Source of the DNA: Membranipora membranacea
Taxonomy: Eukaryota > Bryozoa > Gymnolaemata > Cheilostomatida > Membraniporidae
Assembly (NCBI GenBank): GCA_914767715.1
Contig: OU612066.1
Coordinates: forward strand, 18,884,283 to 18,948,282
Reading direction: 5' to 3'
DNA length: 64,000 nt
Shown here: positions 1 to 13,738 of the stretch, piece after piece
Layout of the letters: every line of letters begins with the position of its first letter
How positions within the stretch are numbered: the stretch's first letter is position 1
Notes under the pieces: model-generated
The model's database searches: none
Told to the model about the DNA's origin: nothing
Seen by the model: the letters and a program-made list of their open reading frames with translations, nothing else
Program-made: the position numbers and the translations under genes

Positions 1-632
1 CAATCCACCTCTGTCAAATTACAATAATATATATATATATATGATAATATACACTTTATTGCTATTCAGTGCCACTTTCGGGGCAAAAGAGAATATGCTT
101 ATATTAATTAAATTAGTGTCTGGATGCCTATTTGGCAACCACCGACAAATAGGCATCCGGATGGGTCCGTTAATTCGGTCAGTTGATGTCTATAAAGTTT
201 CTGTATAGTTAAGTGTTGTCTTATGTAGGTGACTTTTTATGACATCCCATGCATCAGATTGTATTTATAATGCTATAATATGGCGTTCAGTTTCTGCGCG
301 CTGTACCCTACTTGCAAGTAAGATTTTATCATTGTCACTAGCACCTTGTAGTGATCAATGTGATGGTTTTGTTTTATATTGCAAAATATCTTCAAAATGA
401 TCACAGAAAGCTGCGGAATCCATTGCAATTTAAAAATTTGATCAAAATTGATCAAATCATCTGCAGTTATGTGCCTCAGCGTCCCAGGGCCATAGCTGTA
501 TATAGCGACCTGAATAGATTTATTATCATTATGTCTAATGTCTATAGTTCAATCTCATAACCATATTCCCCCTTACAGATCAATATTCCTTTCCTACAAA
601 TGAAGCCTTCAACCGTATAAACCACTAGAAAG
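1..632. other. Upstream gap, no gene recognised
   Basis: This stretch lies upstream of the zinc-finger gene. It has a short AT dinucleotide run near position 30-42 and otherwise ordinary AT-rich sequence. The open frames here are short and have no recognisable protein features. The promoter and any 5' untranslated exon of the gene that starts at 633 should lie here, but I see no convincing TATA box. Confidence 0.4.
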
Positions 633-3600
633 ATGAGCAAAGATTATCCTGGTGTAGGTATACTGTTTACTGCGTATCATTTTGTGGTGTAGTAAAAGAT
701 TTTGGTTGAAATTGAATTGAAGTTGAATTTTAACTCCTTTTTTAATTATGCTGGTGGGACACCTATTTTTTCGGTCAACTTTATTATATAAAATAAGAGT
801 TGTCTCTCAGTGTCAAAAGAGTGAACAACTCTTATCTATGTGAAACAATATTATGATGACAGACTAAATGCCACGATGAGATTTAGTAAGGTGATTTTAT
901 TTCTTTTTTTGCAGACATGTGATAATTGTGGGTGTATTGTGAAGACTCACAGCAGATTATGTCATCGATGTGGTAAGTTGAGCTGGCATAGTAAGGCTAA
1001 CAGAACAGGCTACAAAACGGGAAATTATCAGTAATATGAGAAGACTCCTCAATTGTACATACCCATCTGAGGGCGAAATCTTAAAAATTACTAATATATA
1101 AGCAACTGAAATTCATATCACAGATGTTAAATTTTGCACATGCTAACATGTGATACAATTTATGTGACAGTTCATTGCGATGTCAAATAGTTCATACAGA
1201 AGATATTATGTTTGTGTAATGAAGTTGTGTTATATTGTGGTTTAACAAGATGCTCTAGAACGACCACGGTTAGTGAATGGTGATCATGGAAGTTCTGTAA
1301 CATCATGTTGATAGTGTACTTCTTGTGGACATAACCTCTCTTTGCATGCGCATGTATTTAATTTTATGCCTACTGTTGTGCAAAGAAGAGGTTTTATCCA
1401 GTGCATAGTGTTTCAGTTATGTCTGCTGCCTCCAGAGATATTTATAAATAGAGCTTGATACGTACCACTTTGTACTACAGGTTACGAGTTCCCACAGTAT
1501 AAGATGTCCGATTCATCTCAGTACAGTACACAGTACACATATCACATTGCTGAAGAGAGTGATGGTAATGAAGATGATAATTATGTGCTGTCTGAGGTCG
1601 AATTAAAACCGCCTTCTGTTGGTGACCTACTCAAAACATACTCAGAAACGGTAGGTTTACTGGTCAAAGATAATATAAGGTCAATAAGGGAGCCAGATAT
1701 TGGCAGTTGTCATGCTAGGTATGTCATGCGGGTCACCTAATAGTAGGCAAACTAAAAGATTATTGCTCATGCGAAATTAAATGAACATTGTGGTTAAAAA
1801 AATACACTAAATTATGTTATGTAAATTAATGTAACGTTGTTGATGAAGTTTGGTGTGTTCCTCCAACCTCTTATCTAGGAGTCTTATTTTATGACCTGTC
1901 GTTGCAGCTGGAGCAATTGAAAGCAGAGAAATGTGTTTTCTTTTCTGTGATGTTCAATCCAAAGAGTCGGAAAACTGTGACCAATTATGTGGGATTTCCT
2001 GATGATGCCATTAAATCTCTCAAAGAAACAGCCGATAGATATATACCTAAACCCACCCGTGGTTAGTACCTTTATATTTGTACCTATTCAACTTGCTGCC
2101 TTTTTGTTTGTGTTTATACACAAATATTGAGCCTAACACACTCCAACCATCTGATATTTTTGAGTGCCTATTACTCAGAATTATACACCACTGTCTTGTA
2201 GAGAAGAGATATCTAAGATGGCAGAAGAACATGAGTGATGCTGAGAGGCAAGCGTTGCCATACGGCTGTTCATATCCCGGATGTGGATATCGCACAAAAT
2301 ACAACTGGCATATCAAGCACCACATGAGGACTCACACAGGAGAAAAACCTTATGCATGTGATCGCTGCGACTTTACGTGCAGTGATCCCTCACATATGCC
2401 ATCACACAAGCGTCGCCATGAGAATGTAACTGACTATCAGTGTACAGTGTGTCATACCTACTGGGATCATCAGAAGGGTTTAGATTCACACATCACATTC
2501 TCACACAAATCATTGAGGGGCGCTCATTCAAAGATATGCACTACATGTGGCAAAAAATTTCCTAGTCTAACATCTCTCATGAGGCATAAGAAGATACATC
2601 ACAGTCACGTCAAAATCAAATGTGATGTTGCTGGTTGCTTTTATGAATCGAAGTTCTATCAAGAAATCACAAAACATAAAAAGTTCCATCATGAAGGATA
2701 TTATGAGGGAAATAAGTTTCCATGCCCTAAATGTGCATTTCGGAGTAATACGACCATGGGTATCAATGTGCACATAAAGAAATGTCACCAATCTGCAGTC
2801 CATAAGGCTGAGAGCGAGTCTGCTGGAACCAGTACACCCGAAAGTAACTCACAGGTTGTGGTATCAAAAAAGAAGACTTCAACACATAAACCAAAAACGT
2901 GGCAGTGCTATTATTGTGATAACATTGAGCAGAGCTGGGACAAATATCACAAACATCTCAAGACGCACGACCAAAAGACTGAAAAAATCCTTATCAGATC
3001 TGTCATTATTGATGGCGTAGAGAAATTTTACTGTGCCCGTTGTAAGTCCAATAAGAATGAAAAGAGAGACGCTATCGAGGAGCATGTAGTGCGCTGTCAA
3101 CAACGATTTCATAGTAGCCAAGCAAGGCGACATACAGAAAAACGATACTGTTGTGTGCTATGTGATTATTCCTCACAATCAGTCTCACCGCTACTGTCTC
3201 ACTATGCATTGCTCCATGAAAACTGCCCAGTTGCTTATAAATGCCACAAACCCAACTGTGGGGAAGTATTCACCCAATTAGCTGATCTCAAGAGCCATCG
3301 CACGACTGGCCACCAGAACAGATCAAAACTAAGCAAACCTTCCAGTGCTGTAACATCTCAAGCTAGACCAGGGAACTGGCTCCTACACAGAAAAAATCAC
3401 AAGTTTGGGCTAAAGTGTGATCAGTGTCCATTCAGTGCTGCTACAGAACAGAAACTCAACTTTCACAAGAGCTTTCATTCTGGTGAAGCTTTCCAGTGCT
3501 CATGGTGCGGTCTCGTCTTCTACGATAACAAGCAGTTCAGGATACATGAGACGAGACATAAGCGCGATGATCAACTGATGAACAGAAGTCCACAAAGAAT

Positions 3601-5616
3601 TCTACAAGGTGAGAAAATTTATCATGAAAGTAAAAAAATTTATATCAACAAAACTCTCTGTCCATTTAGATTTTCTCTGCTGTTAATCTAAGGTTGGGTC
3701 CATTGATGAGCATCCATGTCATTATTCTTTAAGCAAACAATCACAATCTTTTTGGGCAATAACATTCTGAACAAGTGCAAATAATTAAATATTATAAGTA
3801 TGATTCTATTTTTATGCTTGCAGGCCAGCTTCCAACTTCTGGGGTACAATGTCTGAGCCTGGCAAATCAGTCAGCCGAAGCCATAAAGAACAAATACCGG
3901 GGTTTTAAAATCGTCAGCTTTGTTAGTCCCCAACAGGTAGACGAAGCCATCCCAGAAGTGCAACAGGTTACCCAAAAAGACAATGTTCCATCTTCATCTA
4001 TCACATCAAGTACCATCAATGTTGGATTGGAAGCTGACATGAATCCAAAAACTGCAACAATCATTGATGATGATGATGATGATGTAGATACTTCAAGTGT
4101 CCCCGCCGAGTCGACTACTCATGCAGGAAATTCATCCAAGGTAATATCAACAATGGTATATGTGCCCACAATCGTGCCTGCAGCAGATCAAATCACCGGC
4201 AATCAAGTACCAGCTGCCATAGTCTACAAGCCCCTGAGTGAGGTGATGACAACTGATAATGGTGATACAGTTACACCTGAATCAGATAAGCGCTACGTAA
4301 ACACTGTAGATCTCAACCCACACATAGACATCCCAGGGTTCAGAAAAATACGGCCAGTATCAGACTGTGAGTCTGAATCCACGACAAAGGCCCCGTCTGT
4401 AGGTGTACCCAAACTAACCCCGTCTGTAGGTGTACCCAAACTAACCCCGTCTGTAGGTGTACCCAAACTAACGCCGAGTGATAAGAGGGTAGTCAGGAAT
4501 AGAGTGGCTGACTTGGTAAATAGATCAGGGACACAAAAGCCTGATATAGATGATACGCAAGTCAAATGTTCTAAAACTCAGCAGACTGCCCCAAAACTCA
4601 CAAAACTTCTGGACTCCAACAATAAAATCAAGATTAAGAAACTAGACCCGTCAGGGCAGAGCGTGGTGAAGAAAGGAAAGAAAATGAATGTTAAGAAGGC
4701 TGCTGATGATCAGATAACAGCTTTTCTGAAGCAAGTGAATAGGCCCAGCACTGGCTCACAACCACTTATCAATGTCAATGTTAAAGACTTGATGAAGAGC
4801 CTCAATGTAAAGCCTGGATCCAAAATCCTTCTCCAAAAAGCTAAGGGCAAGACACTAGTTACCATTCCAAATGAGAGTCAACTAAATCTGTCTACCATCC
4901 CAGCTACAGCTACTGCAGGTGGAGGGAAGAGAACTGTTACTCTTGCAGCTGGAACTAAACGATTAGCCAACGACACAAACCTCGGAGGTGATTAATATGA
5001 CAACAATACACATTGTATCTTTTGGATGGCTGATGAATAAGTAGTCAACCTGCAACGGGTACACAACCAAAATGATTGCCACCAGTAGGAAGTCTGTATT
5101 TTACTGAAATGATAGAAGTGCTTGTCAATTGATTGTTTCAGATACAATTTGCAAGCAAGCATCCAGAAGATTTGTCCACCAACCGTGAGGGGGGGGGGGG
5201 CAACTTATAAGATTTCTGTAAAAGTCGAACTAACTTCAATCTCAAGATTTAGGAGTCTGCCAAAATTCTGAACTTAACTTCTAGACTGTATTTCTAAACG
5301 ATAGTTTACTAAGACAGGCTATATATCCGTAGTAATATGTTTTTCAGATTCGAGCTCTGAGGTTCTTGTCCGGAAGAAACCGAAGCTGACACCTGAAGGT
5401 CCTATCATGAGTCAACCTAAGCGTATCCCACCGGGGTTTGTTATCCAAACCAAGACACCAGATAAGCTTTCTATGGAGACGGTAAAAAGAACACCTAAGA
5501 CAATCACAATGTCGTTGTATGATCCTGTGAAGTCTTTTCCTCCTCCTGATAACTTTATTGCTAAGGTAACAGACAAAATCATACCTTTGCCGCAAAGAGA
5601 GAATTATCCCTTCTAG
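633..5616 (+). CDS. Multi-C2H2 zinc-finger protein with N-terminal zinc ribbon, 7 exons
   Basis: Exons 633-653, 915-972, 1481-1650, 1908-2061, 2202-3608, 3824-4987 and 5348-5616 join in continuous phase to 3243 nt (1080 residues plus stop), each with GT-AG borders. Exon 1 (seven codons) is the least certain. Residues about 8-26 hold a small four-cysteine module (CDNCG then CHRCG) resembling a zinc ribbon. The large fifth exon encodes about eleven C2H2 fingers, some with non-canonical spacing; the first carries the classic linker HTGEKPY. The sixth exon encodes a long Ser/Thr/Lys-rich tail, probably disordered, with an acidic Asp run and three tandem PSVGVPKLT units. The last exon is basic and proline-rich. 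C2H2 arrays of this kind usually bind DNA in the nucleus, so a role in transcription is inferred. I do not recognise the orthologue. Confidence 0.85.
4392..4472 (+). repeat. 27-bp in-frame tandem triplication inside the zinc-finger CDS
   Basis: Three consecutive, almost identical 27-bp units encode PSVGVPKLT three times. The unit length is a multiple of three, so the frame is kept. It lies in the disordered tail and is likely to vary in copy number between individuals. Confidence 0.9.
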
Positions 5617-6319
5617 GGTTCATTTGCTTTGACCGATTGCGCCATTACGTAGTGGCCTGAAGTAGGTAAGGGTCCAGATGAGGAATGACTGTTGGTGTTG
5701 GAGCACATCATGTCTTGGAATATAGGCTAAAAGTGTATGTGTGACAACTTCAGGCAACAATCCAGACTGCTGCTACTGATAGTTCATTTTTAAGTTAAAC
5801 TGAAAATAATTCCCTGACTGAAAACATTTGTTCTCATTTTTATACAAGCATGAGCAACGTGTGGTTATTGTGATGGTGATCAAATTATGTCAATTTAGTG
5901 AGATGGTTCAATCAAGGAGCTCCTTGGTTCAATCATAAACAGCTTAATGAGGACTTATGAAGTTTAAATAATGAACTTTGGTATTAATTGTTGTAGAAAG
6001 CCAAAGAAGATGATGGACAAATCCAAGTCTACGACAACCGCTGAAAGTGTGTAAGCAGCCGAGCAGACAGATACCGGTTTTTATGCTGGATTTTGCACTC
6101 ATTAAACCAGATCAATTGGAATCAATTGGAAAACACATGTTGTTACGCCTCATTTATATACTTTATCATCATATTTCCTTTTGCATTCAATCTAAATAGT
6201 GATGGAAGAGGTTAGTTTTGTGTATAATATAAGTTTCCATTCAATACAAAATACAAATATCAAAACATCATATGCCGTTGACGTTGAAAAGCGGTAGAGC
6301 TACTGAATATAACTGACTC

Positions 6320-6325
6320 AATAAA
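6320..6325 (+). promoter_or_regulatory. Candidate polyadenylation signal of the zinc-finger gene
   Basis: A canonical AATAAA lies about 700 bp after the stop codon at 5614-5616. It is the first good candidate on the same strand that I noticed, so the 3' untranslated region would span about 5617-6340. Confidence 0.4.
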
Positions 6326-6698
6326 ATCTTGGTTTGAAGATATTGTTCCATTTTAATGAATAAAAGTGATAGACGGATAGACAGTCACACGGATTGAAAG
6401 AGATTTCAAATCATGGAATACATTATGAGGTGGAGTTCATCATTCAGAATTATTTGGTTCAAATTATAACATGATATATGTCTTACGTGACTTGGAAAAG
6501 TCACACAAACATGTCTGCCTAGCCTTCGATGCTCTATGGTTGATAATGAAATATAATCTTCATGGTTGAAAGTTGGTATGTAGTGCCTATATTATTTGAA
6601 AAGCACTTGAAAGAATATCTCAAAAAACTTCTCTCCAAAAACCATATTTATTTATTTATAGAGGTTGGCTTGAAAGTATACAAATAACATAAGTATGT

Positions 6699-6908
6699 TC
6701 AAAAGGAGAGGTATACACCCGAGGGTGCTGGAGCAATCAACCTTGAAAGCACCCAAGTGGGAATTTATTTGACCCACAACTCTTTTGGCACCAATCACCT
6801 GGCAGTGAATAGCAAGCGCTAACCTATTGCGCCATCTCACCATCCCCAAAAATAAAGGGTTGATTGATGGTGCTAATTAGATAGTCCGCTATTCACTACT
6901 CGGAGTTG
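6699..6908 (-). mobile_element. tRNA-derived SINE with opposed tRNA-like modules, copy 1
   Basis: Read on the minus strand, the element starts GGGGATGGTGAGATGGCGC (pol III A-box region) and continues to a B-box-like segment and a short tail that ends in GTATACCTCTCC. A second copy with the same structure lies at 54256-54465. Upstream of the head, at 6866-6908, is a shorter tRNA-like segment in the opposite (plus) orientation that shares the core CTATTCACT with the first. Copy 1 is the more decayed of the two; its A box is GATGGCGC but its B box has mutated. Confidence 0.75.
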
Positions 6909-8689
6909 ATAAAGTCTTACTAAATCGGAGTTGCACACTTATTGAACCTTATGTTCAGAGAGAGAGTAACTCCTAAGATATCTGATTCCATTTTCCTGGG
7001 ATTGAACGATGCGGTGGGGAGTAAAAAGGCTGTTGACTGGGCAAAAGAAGTTTTTTTTTCTCTCTCAAGTCACAAGATGAAACTTTTAATCTGAACCTGT
7101 TTGGAAACAAAAACAGCAGAAGTATGATTAAGACCACCTTTGAGTAACAGTATTCTGCTAAAAGGACTGATTTTTCAACAATTCACCAGACTTTGTTATC
7201 CCGCATCAGGGAGAATTCTCCCTGCCCGTAATCACTACAGTTTGTGCAATATATTTCATTGCCTTTTAAAATTACTTTTCATTGGTAGTGCAGCTCTGCA
7301 AAAGTCAGAATCTCTAAATGTCAGCAAATGTGTATGTTTCACCTTGAATTTCTCATGTAACTTCATGCAAACATGCACCATTATCCACCGTCAAAATGTG
7401 AATAGATGAGTTTGTCCAATTACGACTCACAAACCAATGTATTCATTTACTGCCCTCAACGCTTGTCCTCTGCACCATTTGAAACCAGTATTTCATGTTG
7501 TTGCGAGAGATTGACTGTTTAGAACATTATTATATCCAAGTAAAATATGTGAAGGTCTTTATTATAAAAATACAACCTGTAACAAAAACAATAACATAAT
7601 AATCTTAGCAAGGATAATATCTGATATCTGTGAGAGAAAAAACCACAGGACAGTGATGATGATCCTTGCATTCAAGTCAGCTTTACATATTTTGGTCGTG
7701 TGAAGTGTAGGTATGGGGGTGATGTAGCCCTGACAGTCTGCCCAGGCAAGGGGTGATGCGTGACTAATTTTGTGGTGATGCATGTGGTTGGTTAATGTAT
7801 GATTCTATGTAGCATACAGAGCCTGATATAAGCCTTGAAGTATTATGTCCGGTGATGATTCTACAATGAAATAAAAATATGACTAGCACATGAGTTCATG
7901 TTTGTTATATAATGAGGAATTGGAACTTCACAAATATTCTACTACTACAACAATAAAAGAAGGACAATCTACCTACAATGTGCAATATGACATCATTCAC
8001 ATTCCATCTTAGCATGAGTGTTAATCTTTTCCCAGCCGGATTCTGCGAAACCCCATTTTGAGCAGTTAGAGACCTCAGACTAATTTAGACTCAACCCAAT
8101 AATAAGCAGAGTCATGACATGAATATGGAATGGGGACCTTCTTGCTTTATCAATGCAATGAGTAAAGTTGGTCCTTGGTCATTGCATCAAAACTTTGATA
8201 TAAATTGCCTTAACAAACTGAACACATGGGAATATGATACTAACAAAATCAGCTCTTGGGGTTGTCCCTATTTTGACATGTGTAGACAACACATGATATA
8301 CACCGTTTGCATACCTCTTTTGTTTATTGCACAGTTGTTCTCATATACTCAAATTCTTTTGAGAGTTCACTAAACTAAACCAAATTGTATTGACGTAGTG
8401 GTGTATGGATAAATATTATATCAACAAATTGGTGGATCAACCCAGCCTTAGTTTGGATTCCAGAGAACTATTTTGACTTAAGGAAAGCTCACCAGTGTTT
8501 TTATATAAAGCCACCGTCAATTGAAATATTTGGTAGCAACGCAATAGATAACAAAACATGTCCATGCGTGTTAAGCAGAGTGATCACCAGCTTTGTGTAG
8601 GTCGTGGCAATACTTCCCTAACATCCGTAACATTTTCTCTAATAGCTTTTTTTGTCAAACTTTTTAGTTTTTTGTTTGAATTTTTTCCT
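6909..8689. other. Intergenic gap, no gene recognised
   Basis: AT-rich sequence between the zinc-finger gene and the 3' end of the PX gene. It has a small palindrome with core GGGAGAATTCTCCC near 7209. Open frames on both strands are short and lack family features. A possible extra 3' exon of the PX gene on the minus strand near 7570-8040 was considered but could not be supported. Confidence 0.4.
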
Positions 8690-8793
8690 TTTATTCATAT
8701 AAAAACGTCTCCATTATAAACCCCATGGTTTCTCCAACGACTTTCAATAAAATATTATCTAATCTTATTTATGATCTCAAACTATCAATTTGA

Positions 8794-11634
8794 TCACGCT
8801 TTTCTTCGCTTTCTATGTGAAAGGGATAGAACTTCTATCTTACCTCTTGATTGAAACATATCATCTATGGGTGATGATGACTTGGCAAACGGACACATAC
8901 TCAGCTGATTATCGGCCATTGAATTACTGTAACTAAAAAATTCATACGGTAATAAAGCTATATGAGTTGATGTGAAATCCAGTGTGGTCAAGACAAACAC
9001 ACCTAGATAAACTCGCAAAAGTGATGCATTTGCTCAATCGATAATAGTGACTCATACATACATCACATGTAATACAGCTTAGAAGGCTTAGAAGGCTAGA
9101 TATAATAACTTTTTTATAAAACTAACAGATATAAACACATATAAATGTTTATGTATAATACTTGTATATGAGCCTATACGATATATGTTTAACTGTGAGT
9201 ACATTGGAATCATCTCACTTTTAATAATTTATTATTGGAACTTTACTTCTTAGGTTGGTATATGAACCACTTTACTTCAACGCATTGATCCCACGCGCAT
9301 GTTTACCAGATATAAAAACCACTATGGTCTCGTTGAGCAATAGCTAATCAAGGCTCAGACACAAGTCTGTAACATAACATCTCCCATCACGAATTCTCAA
9401 TTTAAATCCAAAAAATTCAAATACCGACACATAAATATACTCAAATAAATACATAATTTACCAGTGTACATAGATGCGTCTATATATTCACCTGTTATAG
9501 TTCACATCATATGCTTTTGTGTCATTCAATCGACCATCTATAGTATCTAAGTTAACTTCTAAAAAACTGAGCAGCTCTGTATTATACTGACATGCTCTGA
9601 CCATTTCCTGCATAAAACACGATTATAACAGTTATATTAGATATTCATATTCTTACTGGTGTACTAAGGTATGGAGAATCTGACTTTGAGTCAAATATAC
9701 CATGATACCATCAAAACCCTTACACCCCTATCCCCATTTACGAGGCCCTTTATGCATAGCTGACTGACGTTGAAACCTAATCTGAAAACGTTATCAACCC
9801 CAGAGATTAGATGCGTCCTTATAATATAATGCTGAGGTATAGATAGTTTAAGTTCATCATTTTCATAAATATATATATATATATATATAAACATATATAT
9901 ATATATACTAACAAGTATTTATATGTTTGTGAGTATATTGATGACACACACCTGAATGTAGGCCTCCAGCTGTACTCTGCGCTCCTCTATTACTTTGGAG
10001 CTTTTGTTTAACACACGCTTGGGTGGAAAGTTTGGTACCATTAACTCTTTTTTAAGCTGTAACATATGTAGATTCAGTTTGGTAGATGTATAAATTGTTT
10101 CAGAATAAGGTTCGTTTGTGACTTTTTTCCAAACTCAGATTTAAGAAATACTACGTATTCATAGATTCATTCGAAAATCAATAAAATCTTAGCATACCAC
10201 TCGGTGCATTTCTTCAAACTCGCTGTAACGTCTTTCAATGGTGTGCTTCAGTCCATCCACATAGACATCAACCACAAACACCTAGAAGATAGAACATGCA
10301 GAAGAATGATTACCTCTGACCTGTCTCTGCTTCAGTAATCATTTCAAGTTTAGGTAAATGGATTAGGTTGCTCAGACAACAAAATGGGTTTCAATTAGAT
10401 ATGACAGCAAAACTACCAAAAAACAGGATACAGGGTGTGCTATACATTGAGATCGCTGTTTACCAGGTAACATTTGCATTAAACATTAGGTTTGGTGTGA
10501 ATGTCATTAAGGGTGAGAATGTAAGCAAAGTCAAAAGAAGTATTTATGTGATGAACAGATATGTAACTACTAGGCTACCTGGTACTTGAAACAGAAGACC
10601 AAGGAAAGGGAAATCCTCATCAAGCATCAGAAAACATTATGGGGGATAGTCCTGATTTAGTGACAATTGAAATATGAGATACAAGAAGAAACCATGTACA
10701 AATTAGGGTACAACTATGTACAAATTAGGGTACCGACATTTTTCCATTGTAACTTTACCATATCTTTATTTCTTCGTTTAATTGACTTACAAAATAATAA
10801 ATAAGAAGCTGATATATTGAAGCTCCAAAATGATGTGGATGACAGAAAAACTTATATTTAAGATGTATAATATCATGCGTATTTCATAAAATTATTGTCG
10901 CAAAATCACTCCAAAGATGTTCTGTGTTATTCATATGGTAAGTGATGGTACACTCATGTATTTTAATACATGGTTATTATTATCCATACTGGGGTGTTGA
11001 ACCTGGTTGCAAATGAACAAAGCAGGGTGGGCAGATCGCCTCCTTGGCAGACTGACTGGACTATGCACTATTTCAAGACAAGTACGAGTAAGGTAATTTG
11101 AACTTGACATCATCTAGTGAAACAATGATTGCATAAACCAACATCTTATTATTCTATGAAATAATCAGCAGTCTACTGCAAAACCTTGGTCTCTGGCAAC
11201 AGGGAGAATTCTGCTGGCGACAGAGAGAATTTTGCTGGCAACAGGGAGAATATATGTGAACTGAATGTTTTAAATTTCTGGTCTAATCAATGACCTAAAC
11301 CCATTGGTCTAATATTATCAACAACATTAACCACTAGGAAGGGAAGCCATAGTCAATCCAAGCAGGGAGAATCCAAGGTACCAGGTCAATCAATACATTG
11401 CAGACACTAAGGTTTTGCAGAATACATCTAATTGTGCAAAAAAAAACATTACAGAAGGAGAACAGTAACAATACAATTTCATTACAAATCTTGACTGGAC
11501 AGCTGTGTGTGTGACTGTGAGTGTTTCATGAGGAAGAAAAACTGTTAACTTTTTGATTTGCTTACAGTGAATGTAGGACCTCCATGCTCATCCTGTACAT
11601 TTCTGTGACCATTGATAAACACTTTCAGCAGCAT
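8794..11634 (-). CDS. SNX22/24: PX-domain sorting nexin, SNX22/SNX24 type, 5 exons
   Basis: Minus-strand exons 11634-11566, 10281-10198, 10056-9952, 9607-9492 and 8932-8794 join in phase to 513 nt (170 residues plus stop), close to the 169 residues I recall for human SNX24. The PX domain spans almost the whole N-terminal 110 residues: VFVVDVYVDG, the phosphoinositide-binding signature RRYSEFEEMHR, then the proline-rich loop NFPPKR and the helical EERRVQLEAYIQ. PX domains bind phosphatidylinositol phosphates on endosomal membranes, so a role in membrane trafficking is inferred. The start ATG at 11634 gives MLLKVFINGHR, matching the short N-terminus of the family. Exon 5 could also splice at 8844 (GTAAGA) into unseen downstream exons; the expected family C-terminus ending in a Gly-X-Phe-Tyr motif is not visible, so the tail is uncertain. 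AATAAA on this strand at 8695-8690 fits the reading used here. Confidence 0.78.
9870..9906. repeat. TA dinucleotide microsatellite
   Basis: Two short runs of alternating T and A separated by a few bases, in intron 3 of the PX gene. Such runs mutate quickly. Confidence 0.85.
11176..11420. mobile_element. MITE-like element with CTGCAAAACCTTRG ends
   Basis: A 245-bp segment in intron 1 of the PX gene has terminal inverted repeats that match at about 19 of 23 positions and start CTGCAAAACCTT. The interior holds three degenerate tandem units of about 22 bp built on GGCAACAGGGAGAATT. No coding capacity. It resembles the inner element at 14055-14435, whose ends also contain AAACCTTGG, so the two may be one family. 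Confidence 0.65.
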
Positions 11635-12542
11635 GATCACAACTTTAGAGTACCTGGTCTGATCAATGAGTACTCCTTGGTCTGATGTTAGATAGCAAGA
11701 AATGAGGGGATTTTATTTTACCAAGCTCGCTAGTACCTAGTGGCAAAAAGGCTCACAAATTCATGTAGCTACCGTATGGGCATTAACCAATGCCCCTTCC
11801 GTCTTAAATTGCTCTGAGGCTCCTACAACAACCTTCACCTCAGGACAACAATCAAAAGTAGTTGTCTTCTTATTGTGCATACCGGGACAACCCCTCAGTT
11901 GGTGTTTAATTTATCGAGATCTTCTGTAAATGAAGAGCTGTGCGATTAAAAAATAGAGGTGACCTGGGAGGCTGGGATGGGATAGATAGCAAGCCCTCAC
12001 AGCAGTTTTACCCAAAAAATTCTAACAAGGCTGAAAGTGTTCCCATAAAAACATTGCTGAAATATCAAAGAAGAACGGAATATAGATTATGAAACACAGC
12101 CTATCGATATACTGTGTTAGTTTTGTTTAGTTTTTGCTCCATGGTCTATTGTGAATGAAATATTAAATACTGGGCCCGTTCTATTTGAAAATTTTTTCAA
12201 TATTGAACGAGGCAATGGAAAGCTCCTATCAGTTCTCACTTTTTCACTGACATTGCATAAATCAGATACTTGATCCCTTGATGGTGCCTTGAAAATAAAC
12301 TCAATTTTAGCCTGGGTACTTTTTAAAAATATTTATTGTATCAAAGAGAAGAAATACAACAGACATAAACATGTGCCATTTTAGTAAATGAAATAGACGA
12401 TAGTATAAAAATCTTGCAATATGACTAGAACAATAAAGAAGAACCAAAATTCATGTAAAAACAACATTATAAATGCACCACATGGCACTTGGTAACAAAA
12501 TACTTTGATGAATATTTATCATAATAAAAAAGTAATAACAGA

Positions 12543-12560
12543 TATATATATATATATATC
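12543..12560. repeat. Short TA microsatellite
   Basis: Alternating TA run between the PX and kinase genes. The wider stretch 11635-13738 has no gene that I can support on either strand. Confidence 0.7.
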
Positions 12561-13738
12561 TATATAAATCTCTTCACACTGATAAGAACGCAATGAAAAC
12601 AAATTATTCGCAATGAGACCAGATTCTCTTAAGAATGACCATCTGACACATTCCTGAAATGAAAACATGATCTATTTTCGATTATCATAGCAGTAATTAC
12701 CAGAAACTCCATCGATCGAATGAAAGCTAATCACAACATTGAAAGCTGGGTATACAAAAAATTGAATACAATTTAAAGCCATTCCATTAAAAGAGTATAG
12801 AGTGTAGAGTACAGACGATTTGTGGAACAGAAGGAAGGGGAAAACTTGCGTGGAGATAACTTACAAAACTAAATCTCAGTCATTAATTAGAACACATCAA
12901 GCTATAGTATCACTGATCACAGATAATTTCATTTTAATAAATTATCAATCAAGCTGTGGGAAGCTCACTTGATAGCTATGCAATAAGTCTTGTGACACAT
13001 GTTACACATATTTGCCTCTGTATACACAGTACTTGCTAAGAATTTCTCTTCAGTCAAGGTACATGTACTCAATTCAGGCTTCCATTCTCTTAATGATAAT
13101 TATCTGTTGGAGTGGACTCAAAATCTAACAAACAGGAATGGGATCACCAGTGCTTTAACCATCTTCCTTCACGTTGATATCATATTAAAGTTACTTTTGG
13201 CTAATGAAATTCTTCAATCCACCGACCAGAGATTCGCACAAGACCTGGATAACCACTGCCTATAATGATCATGTGTGAATACGCTGAAAAGAGCTGGTAT
13301 CTGATACCACCACTGATATCAGCTGTCATTGTTTGTCTATGATTCTAGCGCTGTCCAGTGATACAGCATTTAGCGTAATGTTAGGTACAGAGTGACTTCT
13401 AGAATAGAAAATAAGCAAAGCTGCAATTGATGAAGCAGCAAAATATAATTATGTTTAACATATGTGAGCTGAAGCAAGGAGATGAAAAGTAAACTAGACA
13501 TAAAGAAGATCTGATAACGTAGAGAGGGAGGAAAGCTGCTTGATCTGTGCATTGTGATATGTATGCTTTGTGTAACCCAATAACCATCATGTACAAGTCC
13601 TAATTGAAACTGAGCGGCAATTTGTTTCTTTAAGGCGAAGCAGAAATCAGATTAAAAGGAATGATGTGGATTGGGTTCTTTGCTTTACATTCAATGTACG
13701 TGATTTTTTGCATGCTCTTTCTCTTGGATTGTCATATA

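Noticed and set aside
6652-6849. Minus-strand frame MGMVRWRNRLA, also seen at 54173-54409
   Set aside because: This is the translated pol III head of a SINE; the shared peptide comes from the tRNA-like sequence.
7562-8040. Extra 3' exons of the PX gene near 7.57 and 8.0 kb
   Set aside because: Splice-like sites exist, but no combination keeps the phase of exon 5 and gives a clear family C-terminus.
12560-12660. Extra C-terminal exon of the kinase gene after an acceptor near 12.66 kb
   Set aside because: The encoded sequence does not resemble the known STK32 C-terminus and runs into TA-repeat translation.
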